The notes: generated from the sequence alone by a model not told the origin. Shown: positions 1 to 6,549, counted from the stretch's first letter. The stretch: 7,645 nt of DNA from Planctomycetota bacterium (GCA_023135255.1 JAGLTN010000337.1:1-7645); one strand, 5' to 3'. Translations and numbers: made by a program.

Positions 1-396
1 AACAGTCATCTTGATGGCGGCATTGATATTTCCTTTGGCAAATCCTGTCCACGATATTGTCATTCCACTTGTCGGAAGCAGTGCGGCCAGAAGTAACCCA
101 AGTGCAATAAGTGGTTGGTCTTGGAAAAATAACTTACCTATCCCAAAAGCGACAAACGGAATGATAGCAAAATTAATGAATTGCGTGACTATCTGAACTT
201 TAGCGCCGCCCTGAGAAAACACTTTTTTTATCTGAAGATTCACCATCATCGGATAAACCATCAAAAATGTCAAAGGCATGATAAATGCCTTCAAAAAGGA
301 TGGGTTATTAAAATAACCAAAAATAATTCCCAATATCATAAAAATTGGAATGTTATATACTAAGTATTTTTGCAAAAATGATATTTTCTTCCACAT
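1..396 (-). CDS. ACR3/bile-acid:sodium symporter (SBF) family permease, N-terminal part
   Basis: This is an inner-membrane permease whose 3' part lies beyond the left edge; 132 residues are visible. The frame is my own translation and opens just after an in-frame TAA about 40 bases upstream. The ATG at 396 is the first usual start codon. Hydrophobic segments lie at about residues 13-30, 36-52, 70-90 and 96-116, as in the BART/SBF fold. The stretches FLMVYPMMVNL (44-54) and LPTSGMTISWTG (107-118) resemble proteins annotated as arsenic resistance/SBF permeases. Where true ACR3 arsenite exporters have APC with an essential Cys, this one has LPT (107-109), so arsenite transport is doubtful and the substrate is unknown. 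Only a weak GGGA lies upstream, about 10 bases from the ATG, separated from it by an (AT)n run. It follows the DUF6858-like gene by 72 bases and may share its transcript. The family call is fairly sure; the substrate is not. Confidence 0.75.
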   Translation of the reverse strand, partial: MWKKISFLQKYLVYNIPIFMILGIIFGYFNNPSFLKAFIMPLTFLMVYPMMVNLQIKKVFSQGGAKVQIVTQFINFAIIPFVAFGIGKLFFQDQPLIALGLLLAALLPTSGMTISWTGFAKGNINAAIKMTV

Positions 397-468
397 ATAT
401 ATATATTCCCAACAAAAGTTCCTTATCGCTTAAAGATTACTTGAAAAACTACTTAATCCACTGGCGGT

Positions 469-861
469 TTATTGTGCCTTAAGCTTATGCACCCACTTAA
501 TCATAGTTTCAGTCATAGAAGGGTTAGGCGCCTCAAGAAAGGAAACAACAAAATGTGATTCTGTTTCGCACAGTCCTATTGCCCTTGGTCTGACTGACAG
601 GATTTTTGGGTCAAGAAGTTTTTTACCAAAACATAACAAGACTATTTTCGCACCAATTATAGTCTTTTCGATAGTTGCACCGCCAAGAGCCGCAGTGTGT
701 GCATAATGGTCAAATGTACAAATATATTTTACAAAAGGATGTTTTTCGATTTGATTGTTGAAGTGCCGGCAAAGGTCATCTAAAGTCTCAATTGCTATTT
801 CCTTTTTAGAAAATTCTTGTGTAAATATTGGATACATTTCTTTCAATTGACATTTTTCCAT
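469..861 (-). CDS. DUF6858-like small cytoplasmic protein
   Basis: This is a complete 130-residue soluble protein with no signal peptide or membrane segment. The start at 861 is supported by AAAGGA at 870-875 with an 8-base spacer. I recognise the pattern of the small uncharacterised family I know as DUF6858: FDHYAHT at residues 50-56, a segment CFGKKLLDPKILSVRPRAIG (77-96), and FVVSFLEAPNP (104-114) near the end. The biochemical role is not known to me. Cys residues at 4, 31, 48, 77 and 98 are scattered and form no CxxC pair. It sits between the RND-tail remnant and the SBF-type permease and is co-directional with the thioredoxin/DUF302 genes about 5.7 kb upstream, which hints at a role in the same stress or sulfur/redox setting; this is inference. 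The family assignment is from memory of conserved motifs and should be confirmed by a profile search. Confidence 0.7.
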   Translation of the reverse strand: MEKCQLKEMYPIFTQEFSKKEIAIETLDDLCRHFNNQIEKHPFVKYICTFDHYAHTAALGGATIEKTIIGAKIVLLCFGKKLLDPKILSVRPRAIGLCETESHFVVSFLEAPNPSMTETMIKWVHKLKAQ

Positions 862-906
862 TCAATTTGTCCTTTTATTATTCATTACTATTGTGTTTAA
901 ATATTT

Positions 907-1011
907 TCAAGCCTTGCGATAAACCATGCTGTAGGCCGCCGGCAAGAACAGTAAAGTTAGCAAGAGCGAGTAGAGTAATCCTTTCATCACGGTAATGGCT
1001 ATCCCGTCGCA
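907..1011 (-). pseudogene. C-terminal remnant of an RND (AcrB/CzcA-like) efflux pump
   Basis: The last ~34 codons of an open frame here read like the final transmembrane helix of an RND pump: GIAITVMKGLLYSLLLTLLF, then LPAAYSMVYRKA and a stop. Members of the family typically end with a GIAVIGGLxxSTLLTLxxxPxLY pattern followed by a short basic tail, so the natural C-terminus seems preserved while the other ~1000 codons are absent. The same frame runs on upstream only as antiparallel-free overlap with the porin's 3' end in another frame, with no RND similarity there. The remnant begins about 22 bases after the porin stop codon. There is no good SD before the internal ATG at 987, so a 26-residue expressed peptide is unlikely. 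I infer a deletion or replacement junction near 1011-1036. A chance hydrophobic frame is the alternative, but the order of conserved Gly, Leu-Thr-Leu and Pro-x-x-Tyr positions argues against it. Confidence 0.55.
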
Positions 1012-1033
1012 AAAATTTCCCGGCAAGCCTACA

Positions 1034-2518
1034 TCAGAAGCTGTAACGAATCGCTGTGTATATATTCGTATTATCCTGAAACTGACCGAAAAATGTATGA
1101 GGATAGTCTCCCCAGAATACGTTGGCACCAACCTCCAATGCCAGGTTGTCGTTAACCTTGTAATTTATATTAGGCCGCATATACACATCCTTGTCAGATG
1201 GTGAAAAATAAGTAAATAAAGAGCAGGTCAAATTCTGATTCCAGTATAATTTTGTAATCCTGAAGGTTAATAAATGACGGTATTCTTCAGCTGCCTTGTT
1301 GCCGACAGGCAGTGTTCGTCTATAATCGCCATAATGAAGCATCTGTTCAACGTAATACTGCAAGCCAACCGTAAAGTCGGAGGCGATTTCCGGCAGATCC
1401 TGTTCATAACCTATCAGGTAGCGAATCTGACTGTTGTCAATGTAAGGCTCATCGCCGGACCGGTCGTCACGAGAGTCATAGTAACCTACTTCAATATTAC
1501 CGATACCTTTGCCAGCCTGCCTGCGTGCACTTGCTCCGTAGACATTGAGTTTTGGAAATGTATAACGGGAAGTTGGGGTGTCAAAGCCGGCAGGGCTTTT
1601 CCAGTACCCCCAATATCCATAAGCAGCAAGCTCATGACCGGATACATTTTTCGATACTCGCAGCGCCAATTCATCGTCATCAAACCAGTCATCTGGTTTG
1701 TCTGTACGAACGATATCATCCTGTCCGGCGATGCGGCTGCCGTTCCAATAAGATAATCGGTCACCAGTAACGAATCTATCTGAGTCAAATCTTGGCGTAT
1801 AAACTAGGTCAATATTAGCCAGGTCAGTAAAGAAGCTTGTCTTGATTGCATCGGAAGGTGCTTTGAGATATTCAGTATCTCTTCCAATAAAAAATGCTTG
1901 CCAATCTTTTGGAAAAAGATCGTTTATAAATAACAAATCTCCTGTCCCCCAAGTTAATATCTGCCGACCCAGCTTCAAATCCATAAAATCAAAAGGCGAA
2001 TAAGCAACACTGGCTTCTCTTAAATCAAGAAAGCCTTCGCCTCTTTCTAGGTCAACGGAATGGTTCTTAGAAACCCAATCATAATACAAATCGGTAGTTA
2101 CTTTGAAAGTAAACTCATTCCAGATTTTCTCCATCTCTAACTGTAATCTGGTTTCACCTATAGAAGCATCTTTTTCGTGTTTATCATTTTGCAGCCGGTA
2201 ACCACTGCGTATTTCCCAAAAGCCTGTTATGTCCATCCATGGTTCTTTGACTAGCTTTGCCTCAGCTTTTGCTTCAGCCAGAGATGGGGCTATTTCCAGT
2301 CCACTTGGCAGCGACGGCTCAAGCCCAATATCATTAGGAGCCGCAGATTCAGTTCCTAAGCCACCTGGAAGAGTTGGTTGACCCTCCTGGTTTTGGCCGT
2401 TTGACAAACCCATCGGTAGCGAGGGTTCATTCTGGGCATGAACTACTGCCCCCAATATCAACAGAATCATTGCTATAGCTGATAATTTTATGTGTCGTAG
2501 TCTGGTAAAGAAAATCAT
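1034..2518 (-). CDS. DUF1302-like outer-membrane beta-barrel (porin-like) protein
   Basis: The 494-residue precursor has a signal peptide (residues 1 to about 29, hydrophobic core SAIAMILLILGAVV, cleavage near VHA-Q). A low-complexity Pro/Gly/Ala-rich linker (30-90) follows, with three copies of a (P/T)LPxGL motif. The rest is a barrel of alternating aromatic and polar strands that ends ...IRYSF; the terminal Phe is the usual BAM-recognition signature. The segment LREASVAYSPFDFMDLKLGR, followed by QILTWGTGDLLFINDLFPKDW, is typical of the DUF1302-like proteins I know from MMPL/LolA operons. The start overlaps the lolA-like stop by 4 bases (ATGA), and SD support is weak, so translational coupling is likely. 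Role by context: outer-membrane exit or receiving pore for the cargo of the MMPL exporter. The substrate is unknown. Confidence 0.85.
   Translation of the reverse strand: MIFFTRLRHIKLSAIAMILLILGAVVHAQNEPSLPMGLSNGQNQEGQPTLPGGLGTESAAPNDIGLEPSLPSGLEIAPSLAEAKAEAKLVKEPWMDITGFWEIRSGYRLQNDKHEKDASIGETRLQLEMEKIWNEFTFKVTTDLYYDWVSKNHSVDLERGEGFLDLREASVAYSPFDFMDLKLGRQILTWGTGDLLFINDLFPKDWQAFFIGRDTEYLKAPSDAIKTSFFTDLANIDLVYTPRFDSDRFVTGDRLSYWNGSRIAGQDDIVRTDKPDDWFDDDELALRVSKNVSGHELAAYGYWGYWKSPAGFDTPTSRYTFPKLNVYGASARRQAGKGIGNIEVGYYDSRDDRSGDEPYIDNSQIRYLIGYEQDLPEIASDFTVGLQYYVEQMLHYGDYRRTLPVGNKAAEEYRHLLTFRITKLYWNQNLTCSLFTYFSPSDKDVYMRPNINYKVNDNLALEVGANVFWGDYPHTFFGQFQDNTNIYTAIRYSF
2279..2428 (-). repeat. PSLPxGL peptide repeats in the porin N-terminal linker
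   Basis: Residues 31-80 of the barrel protein contain EPSLPMGL (31-38), QPTLPGGL (47-54) and EPSLPSGL (67-74), with a degenerate APSL at 77-80. The copies sit directly after the signal peptide and before the first barrel strand, so they would be exposed in the periplasm as a flexible Pro-rich tether. The DNA copies are diverged rather than identical, so this is a maintained peptide repeat and not a fresh tandem duplication. Its function is unknown; docking to the LolA-like or MMPL partner is a guess. Confidence 0.7.
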
Positions 2519-3399
2519 TTCAAATACTTTCTCGCCGGTTTTCTTAGATATCTTTCAGTAAAGATTGACTCAGAAATACCTATATCATATTTAACATTGC
2601 TATATTCCAGTATGGTGTTACCGTTTGTCCGAAGGTCGGTCATTTTTGCTTTTGTTACCGTTGGCTTGTCCTGAATCTGCTGAACTTCAAGTGCCTCGTA
2701 TGTTCGATATTTTTTGTTTTGCTTGTCATAGTAATCTGTTTTTACAACTACAAAACTTTTGCGATGTATCCACATTTCAAAATACGCAAACTCAACAAGT
2801 TTGGGGTCTTTGGGCGTATTCTTCAATACATAATAGTCCTTTGTCGTCTTTACAAGTTCATGGACATCATCGTTGGTACTTCGACCTGAGATATCCTCGT
2901 AAAAGAAGTGCGACCCCACAAAACTGGTTCGTTTGTCAGTTGCAGAGATTCGTTTGACTAAATCCAAAGCGGGCAGATACATCCAGCGGTCATCATCTTT
3001 GTCCAGATGTTTCCATACCATAAAAACGGTCTTATATACATCCGCAGGCCGATTGAAAAACGCATATATCTTCTGTCCACCACAATAACTGTCATCTTTA
3101 CTTTGTTCTTCTTTAGATAGTTTCGGATCAGGCTGGTCCCAACGGAGAATGGTAAGTTCACGATTACGCTGCCGGTTCTGGCTGTCCGTAATAGTCATTT
3201 TGACCCTGGCACTACCGTCCGAGCCTTGATAATAGGCTACGCGGTTAGTCTTATTTACAATTTGCTCAACAGAAAGAACTTTTTCTTCCGATGATTTCTC
3301 CGCAACAATACCGGTCTTTTCTGTTTCGGCTACAATGTTACCTCCAAGAGACAATAACAGAGTTAATACAAACATTGCCAAAGATATTTTTTTAGTCAT
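2515..3399 (-). CDS. LolA-like periplasmic outer-membrane lipoprotein-sorting family protein (PF17131 type)
   Basis: The protein has 294 residues, with a Lys-rich start and a hydrophobic signal segment (5-19) followed by NIVA at 21-24 as a likely cleavage site. It therefore acts in the periplasm. The family block is DDRWMYLPALDLVKRIS (136-152) followed by TSFVGSHFFYEDISGR (158-173), together with FFNRPADVYKTVFMVWK (114-130). It is the hallmark of the LolA-like sorting family usually paired with MMPL exporters. Known relatives adopt the open half-barrel fold that binds lipid or acyl chains. Here it probably shuttles the exporter's cargo across the periplasm, which is inference. The start overlaps the MMPL stop by 8 bases (ATGACTAA) and has an excellent SD, AAGGAGGT at 3408-3415, with an 8-base spacer. 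Its stop overlaps the porin start. One Cys (106) lies in a charged insertion. Confidence 0.88.
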   Translation of the reverse strand: MTKKISLAMFVLTLLLSLGGNIVAETEKTGIVAEKSSEEKVLSVEQIVNKTNRVAYYQGSDGSARVKMTITDSQNRQRNRELTILRWDQPDPKLSKEEQSKDDSYCGGQKIYAFFNRPADVYKTVFMVWKHLDKDDDRWMYLPALDLVKRISATDKRTSFVGSHFFYEDISGRSTNDDVHELVKTTKDYYVLKNTPKDPKLVEFAYFEMWIHRKSFVVVKTDYYDKQNKKYRTYEALEVQQIQDKPTVTKAKMTDLRTNGNTILEYSNVKYDIGISESIFTERYLRKPARKYLK

Positions 3400-6271
3400 T
3401 TTTAGTTACCTCCTTTTCATTAAGGATTTTACATTTTTCACGTCTTGATAATAATCCACAACTTATCGCCATTACTGGTATGGCCACTACGCTAACCCAA
3501 GTCAGTTTGTCCCATCCAACTGCCGCGTACTGATGCAAAGTTATAGCTATCAACGCTACCAATGTAACTGACGAAATAGAACAGGTTACACAGTTGCAAC
3601 CAGTACCTAAAACCTTTTTTGCTGCGAACAGGCGTTTTTCCAGAACCCTGATTAGGGATGGAAGTATCAACAGCGTAGCGGCTCCTGAAACCAGCAATAT
3701 CGAGGCTAATAAAGTACCAACGGTATTATAAGGTGTCAAAGGAGCAAGCAGCAGCGGCAAAAAGCCTACCGCAATTACGATAACATTGCGTGTGATTGCC
3801 CTGGCTGGTTCAGCAAATATAGCTGGTGCGGTTTTTTCCCATGTTCCAAAAGAACTATACATTTGTCTGCTTCGGACAAGGAAGTGAATCGAAAAGTCAA
3901 CTGCCAATCCGAGAGCCATCGAACTGAGCACCGCAACTGGCATGTCGTAATCCTTTCCGACCAATCCTACAACACCGTATATGATCCCAATGGTAATTGT
4001 CAGCGGAATCATCGACAGTAGTCCCCAAAGAGCTGAACGGAACAGAATCGTCATCATCAAAAACACAACCAGAAAGCTTCCAATAAAAGCCTGCAGCATT
4101 CCACTCACCATTTTTTGCTGCCAGACAATATTAATGTAATTTAATCCAAACCATTCATACTTCAGAGGTACTGGCGGTGGATTCTTAGCGATATAATCAT
4201 CGATGGCCTGTACCACTTTGGTCATGTCTTTATTATCCCCACTTGTAAGCTGAGCCCAGATGCTGCTCTTACGATAATCGGGTGTAACAAAGTGCCATAA
4301 ATCGCCTGCCCTATGGCTGGACTGGTAAGTGATCATGCACTGAGCAACAGCACTTGAGCTATCGGGGATGCGGTATTGTTCGTCTTTACCTTCAAACAAT
4401 TCTCTGTGTACGGTACTTACAATATCCGCCAGAGAATTAGATTTACCTACAATTTGTGTTTCCAAAAGTGCCTGCTGTAATTTGGCTTGGTATTTTAATA
4501 CGGCAGGGTCCTTGAATATCTGGTTTCGCTGTTTCTGTTGATCTACAAATAAGCTCGCTTCATTCCATGCGTCGATAATATCATCAGTTGCCTGATTAAA
4601 CTTGTCAGCGACTGAATGTGAGATTTTCTCAAAAGCTTCCTTGCGGCTTTGAGAGGTTTTTGCAGACTCAACTGTGATTTTCTGTAACTCGCCAAAGACA
4701 GTTGCTGCCTGCGGAAAGTCAGCTTCCAGTTTTTTAGCTCGTGCATTAGCCTGCTTATTGAAATCTTTGATAAAATCTTCAGAAACAAATTCTTTATCTT
4801 CAGCAGTAAGTGCCAAATATGCCATATAGGTTCCGCCGAAATGCTCGTTCAACACCTTGTCAGCAACCCGAATAGGATGCGATTTATTGAACCATTTGAC
4901 AGGGTTATCGTTGATATTGATTTGGCTCATTCCGTAAACAGCAACTATGATAACTATGGCTGTAACTGCCAATATTGGTTTTGCCCGGCGATATGTACCA
5001 ACCCCAATGCTATGCAGGATGCGTCCCATCGCAGTTGAATGTTCCTGTTGGTTGGGAATATGAACAGCACCAAACTTTTCGAGTGTCTGAGGTTTTACAA
5101 ACATTATATACGCAGGAATAAATATTATCGTAAGTACCCAGGCAATCATAATACCCATCGCTACAAATAGACCAAAGACTTGTACCGGAGGAATTGGCGT
5201 CAACGCCAAAGAAGCAAATCCTGCAGCCGATGTTAGTGAGGTATAAAGCATTGGCACGAACAGCTCATCCATAACCTTGAGCATGGTCTTGCGCCTGTCT
5301 TTGGTCTGCTGGTAAAGCTCAAAGAATTCACTTATAATATGTATAGAATCCAGTACCGCTATCGGCATAATAAATATGGGAATCATACTGCTCATTATAT
5401 GCACAGGAAAGCCAGCTATGATAAGCACCCCCATAGTAAGAATAACCGACACCATCGCCACAATCATCGGCGAAATAATGACCACAAGCTTGCGGAAAAA
5501 TAACAGCATCAGGACAAAGATCACAACCATAGCCGTTGGTGCGGAAATTGCCATCTGAATAAACATCTCTACACCAAATGTATCCTCAGCTACCGGAAGC
5601 CCCGTGATATGATATTCTTCGTCGCCGGAAAATGTGGCTATCTTTTTCTGAAGTTCTGAATAAACACGATAACTCAAATGTTTATGTGTCAGGGGCAGGT
5701 AAATACAGATAGCCTTGCCGTCTTCAGAAACCAAAGTTCCATTAAGAAACGGTATCCGCTGAGCTTTTTGGCGAATTGCCAGAGCCTCTTCTTTTGTTTC
5801 CGGCGGTTGCGGCATCAACCATTCAAATTTTACGGTTCCCAAACCTCCCTGCTCAATGTTATCGACAGTAGATGGTGCTATCAGGTCAACTTCAACAACA
5901 CCAACTTCCTGGCCATCTTCGGTCCAATGAAGCGTCTTGGAAAATTCGGTCAACTCATAGATATTAGCGAGGGTCTCCGGATTAAATACACCATCAGGAT
6001 GTTTGTCGTTAACTATGCCGACCACAACCATATCATAGAGCGAAAGCTCCTTTTTCATCTGGTTGTGAAATATCCGCACCGGCTCATCGGCAGGCAGCAT
6101 ATTCTCCGGATCGGTATCAACTATAATAGGGTTAAAAGCTGTAAAAGCTTTCGGCCAAATAGACGGTACCGCAGCCAACAGCATCACCGCAATCGTAATC
6201 GCCACAAGTACGACCGTAACAGTTTTATATTGCCTGATAGAAAAATCCGTTATGTGTTGTTTAATGTTCAT
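3392..6271 (-). CDS. MMPL/RND-superfamily (HAE3-like, COG1033) inner-membrane exporter
   Basis: This 959-residue protein has the duplicated RND layout. TM1 is at about residues 17-37, followed by a periplasmic loop to about 240 and a bundle of five helices (240-392). TM7 is at about 432-450, followed by a larger periplasmic domain (452-722) and a second bundle (about 724-875). Proton-relay-type acidic residues occur at equivalent places in both halves: D308 in AVLDSIHIISEF and D792 in GLAVDFSIHFLVR. Such pumps use proton-motive force to move lipids or hydrophobic molecules out of the inner membrane. The start at 6271 has AAAGGA at 6283-6288 (11-base spacer); a closer AGGGA is too near to act. 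It is the first gene of a coupled operon with the LolA-like and porin genes. Residues 889-959 form an extra tail with CNCVTC and two more helices. The cargo is unknown; hopanoid- or lipid-like is a guess. Confidence 0.9.
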   Translation of the reverse strand: MNIKQHITDFSIRQYKTVTVVLVAITIAVMLLAAVPSIWPKAFTAFNPIIVDTDPENMLPADEPVRIFHNQMKKELSLYDMVVVGIVNDKHPDGVFNPETLANIYELTEFSKTLHWTEDGQEVGVVEVDLIAPSTVDNIEQGGLGTVKFEWLMPQPPETKEEALAIRQKAQRIPFLNGTLVSEDGKAICIYLPLTHKHLSYRVYSELQKKIATFSGDEEYHITGLPVAEDTFGVEMFIQMAISAPTAMVVIFVLMLLFFRKLVVIISPMIVAMVSVILTMGVLIIAGFPVHIMSSMIPIFIMPIAVLDSIHIISEFFELYQQTKDRRKTMLKVMDELFVPMLYTSLTSAAGFASLALTPIPPVQVFGLFVAMGIMIAWVLTIIFIPAYIMFVKPQTLEKFGAVHIPNQQEHSTAMGRILHSIGVGTYRRAKPILAVTAIVIIVAVYGMSQININDNPVKWFNKSHPIRVADKVLNEHFGGTYMAYLALTAEDKEFVSEDFIKDFNKQANARAKKLEADFPQAATVFGELQKITVESAKTSQSRKEAFEKISHSVADKFNQATDDIIDAWNEASLFVDQQKQRNQIFKDPAVLKYQAKLQQALLETQIVGKSNSLADIVSTVHRELFEGKDEQYRIPDSSSAVAQCMITYQSSHRAGDLWHFVTPDYRKSSIWAQLTSGDNKDMTKVVQAIDDYIAKNPPPVPLKYEWFGLNYINIVWQQKMVSGMLQAFIGSFLVVFLMMTILFRSALWGLLSMIPLTITIGIIYGVVGLVGKDYDMPVAVLSSMALGLAVDFSIHFLVRSRQMYSSFGTWEKTAPAIFAEPARAITRNVIVIAVGFLPLLLAPLTPYNTVGTLLASILLVSGAATLLILPSLIRVLEKRLFAAKKVLGTGCNCVTCSISSVTLVALIAITLHQYAAVGWDKLTWVSVVAIPVMAISCGLLSRREKCKILNEKEVTKND
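3408..3415 (-). promoter_or_regulatory. Strong Shine-Dalgarno site for the lolA-like gene
   Basis: AAGGAGGT on the minus strand lies inside the 3' end of the MMPL coding region, 8 bases before the ATG at 3399. It fixes that start despite the 8-base overlap of the two genes and suggests that the periplasmic protein is made at a higher level than the pump. Confidence 0.8.
3578..3607 (-). other. CxCxxC motif in the C-terminal extension of the MMPL exporter
   Basis: Residues 889-898 read GTGCNCVTCS, with Cys at 892, 894 and 897, just after the expected end of the second RND bundle. Two further hydrophobic segments follow (about 899-915 and 923-941), with Cys 938 and 947 beyond. The motif would sit at the cytoplasmic face between the pump core and an added helical hairpin. 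It could bind metal or act in redox sensing, but nothing in the sequence proves either. Confidence 0.6.
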
Positions 6272-6323
6272 TTCCCTATATATCCTTTATAACTGTCATA
6301 ATATGAAATTAAATTTCCTAATA

Positions 6324-6464
6324 TTATTTTACATCTGTTAGTCTGATTTTGATACTATTTTTGCAATACAAGCCAAAAAGTCTCCATGGTTTCGAGCCCA
6401 AATGATTCGCGATGTCGCTTATACATTTTTCGTTTTCAAAGAGAAACATTATTATTTTAACCAT
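6324..6464 (-). pseudogene. Remnant of an ArsR/SmtB-type HTH regulator
   Basis: A 46-codon frame reads MVKIIMFLFENEKCISDIAN at its start, then HLG. This matches the alpha-2/alpha-3 pattern of ArsR/SmtB repressors (K-I-x-x-x-L-x-E-x-E-x-C-V-x-D-I-A-x-x-L-G), including the Cys before the D-I-A helix. After HLG the similarity stops: the recognition helix (usual S-x-x-S-x-H-L-x-x-L) and wing are missing in all three frames of this strand. There is no SD before the ATG at 6464, and the frame is closed by TAA a few codons upstream, so the N-terminal helix is gone too. I read it as a decayed internal fragment. ArsR regulators commonly sit beside thioredoxin and SBF/ACR3 permease genes, which fits the locus. 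A chance match over ~22 residues cannot be excluded. Confidence 0.45.
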
Positions 6465-6483
6465 ATCGGATTAGACAGTATCT

Positions 6484-6519
6484 TCAAAATTTCTGACATT
6501 TGTATTCAAACAATGGCAT
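6484..6519 (-). pseudogene. N-terminal stub of an FmdB-family zinc-ribbon protein
   Basis: An ATG at 6519 preceded by AAAGGA (9-base spacer) opens MPLFEYKCQKF and then hits TGA. FmdB-type zinc-ribbon proteins begin MPxYEYxCxxCG, so the first eight or nine residues fit, including the first metal Cys, but the second Cys is replaced by Phe and a stop follows. The rest of the ~70-110-residue domain is absent. The position, 30 bases after the DUF302 stop and with its own SD, is what a genuine operon gene would have, so this looks like the preserved start of a gene lost by mutation and deletion. The evidence is short; the start codon and SD make it better than random. Confidence 0.4.
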
Positions 6520-6549
6520 AATCTTTGATCCTTTTACCTGTAGATAATG

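Larger units (their letters stand above)
6272..6549 (-). other. Gap between DUF302 and MMPL genes, with gene remnants and a possible promoter
   Basis: This stretch of 278 bases has no intact gene and is more AT-rich than its flanks. Reading right to left it holds an SD site and FmdB-like stub (6519-6484), then an ArsR-like frame (6464-6324), then about 50 AT-rich bases before the MMPL start. Those last bases contain a 13-base inverted repeat, GAAATTAAATTTC, at 6305-6317 and the palindrome TAATATTA at 6319-6326, which could be an operator or a -10-type element. No well-spaced -35/-10 pair and no GC-rich hairpin with a U-run could be found, so whether the MMPL operon is transcribed separately from the thioredoxin operon is open. 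Confidence 0.5.

Noticed and set aside
397..468. Possible terminator between the DUF6858-like gene and the permease
   Set aside because: Only a 5-base AT-rich stem (GATTA/TAATC) can be drawn, with a large loop and no following U-run, so termination here is not supported.
907..987. A 26-residue single-helix small protein from the ATG at 987
   Set aside because: It lacks an SD, and its sequence fits the end of an RND pump better than an independent peptide.
5678..6292. Long plus-strand open frame opposite the MMPL gene
   Set aside because: It is antisense to the clearly real exporter and has no family signature, no SD and a shadow-like, Arg/Asn/Tyr-rich composition. The other plus-strand frames opposite the porin and DUF302 genes were rejected on the same grounds.
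6272..6330. Sigma-70 promoter for the MMPL operon
   Set aside because: TAAAAT and TAATAT candidates exist, but no TTGACA-like box sits 16-18 bases upstream, and such AT-rich DNA gives these hexamers by chance.
6388..6399. GGTTTCGAGCCC on the plus strand, which looks like a tRNA T-arm
   Set aside because: No matching acceptor stem, anticodon arm or D-arm can be laid out around it, and it lies inside the ArsR-like frame on the other strand.
6459..6519. Read-through or selenocysteine at the TGA of the FmdB-like stub
   Set aside because: Reading through gives only eight more residues before a TAA, without the second zinc-ribbon Cys pair, and no SECIS-like hairpin follows.
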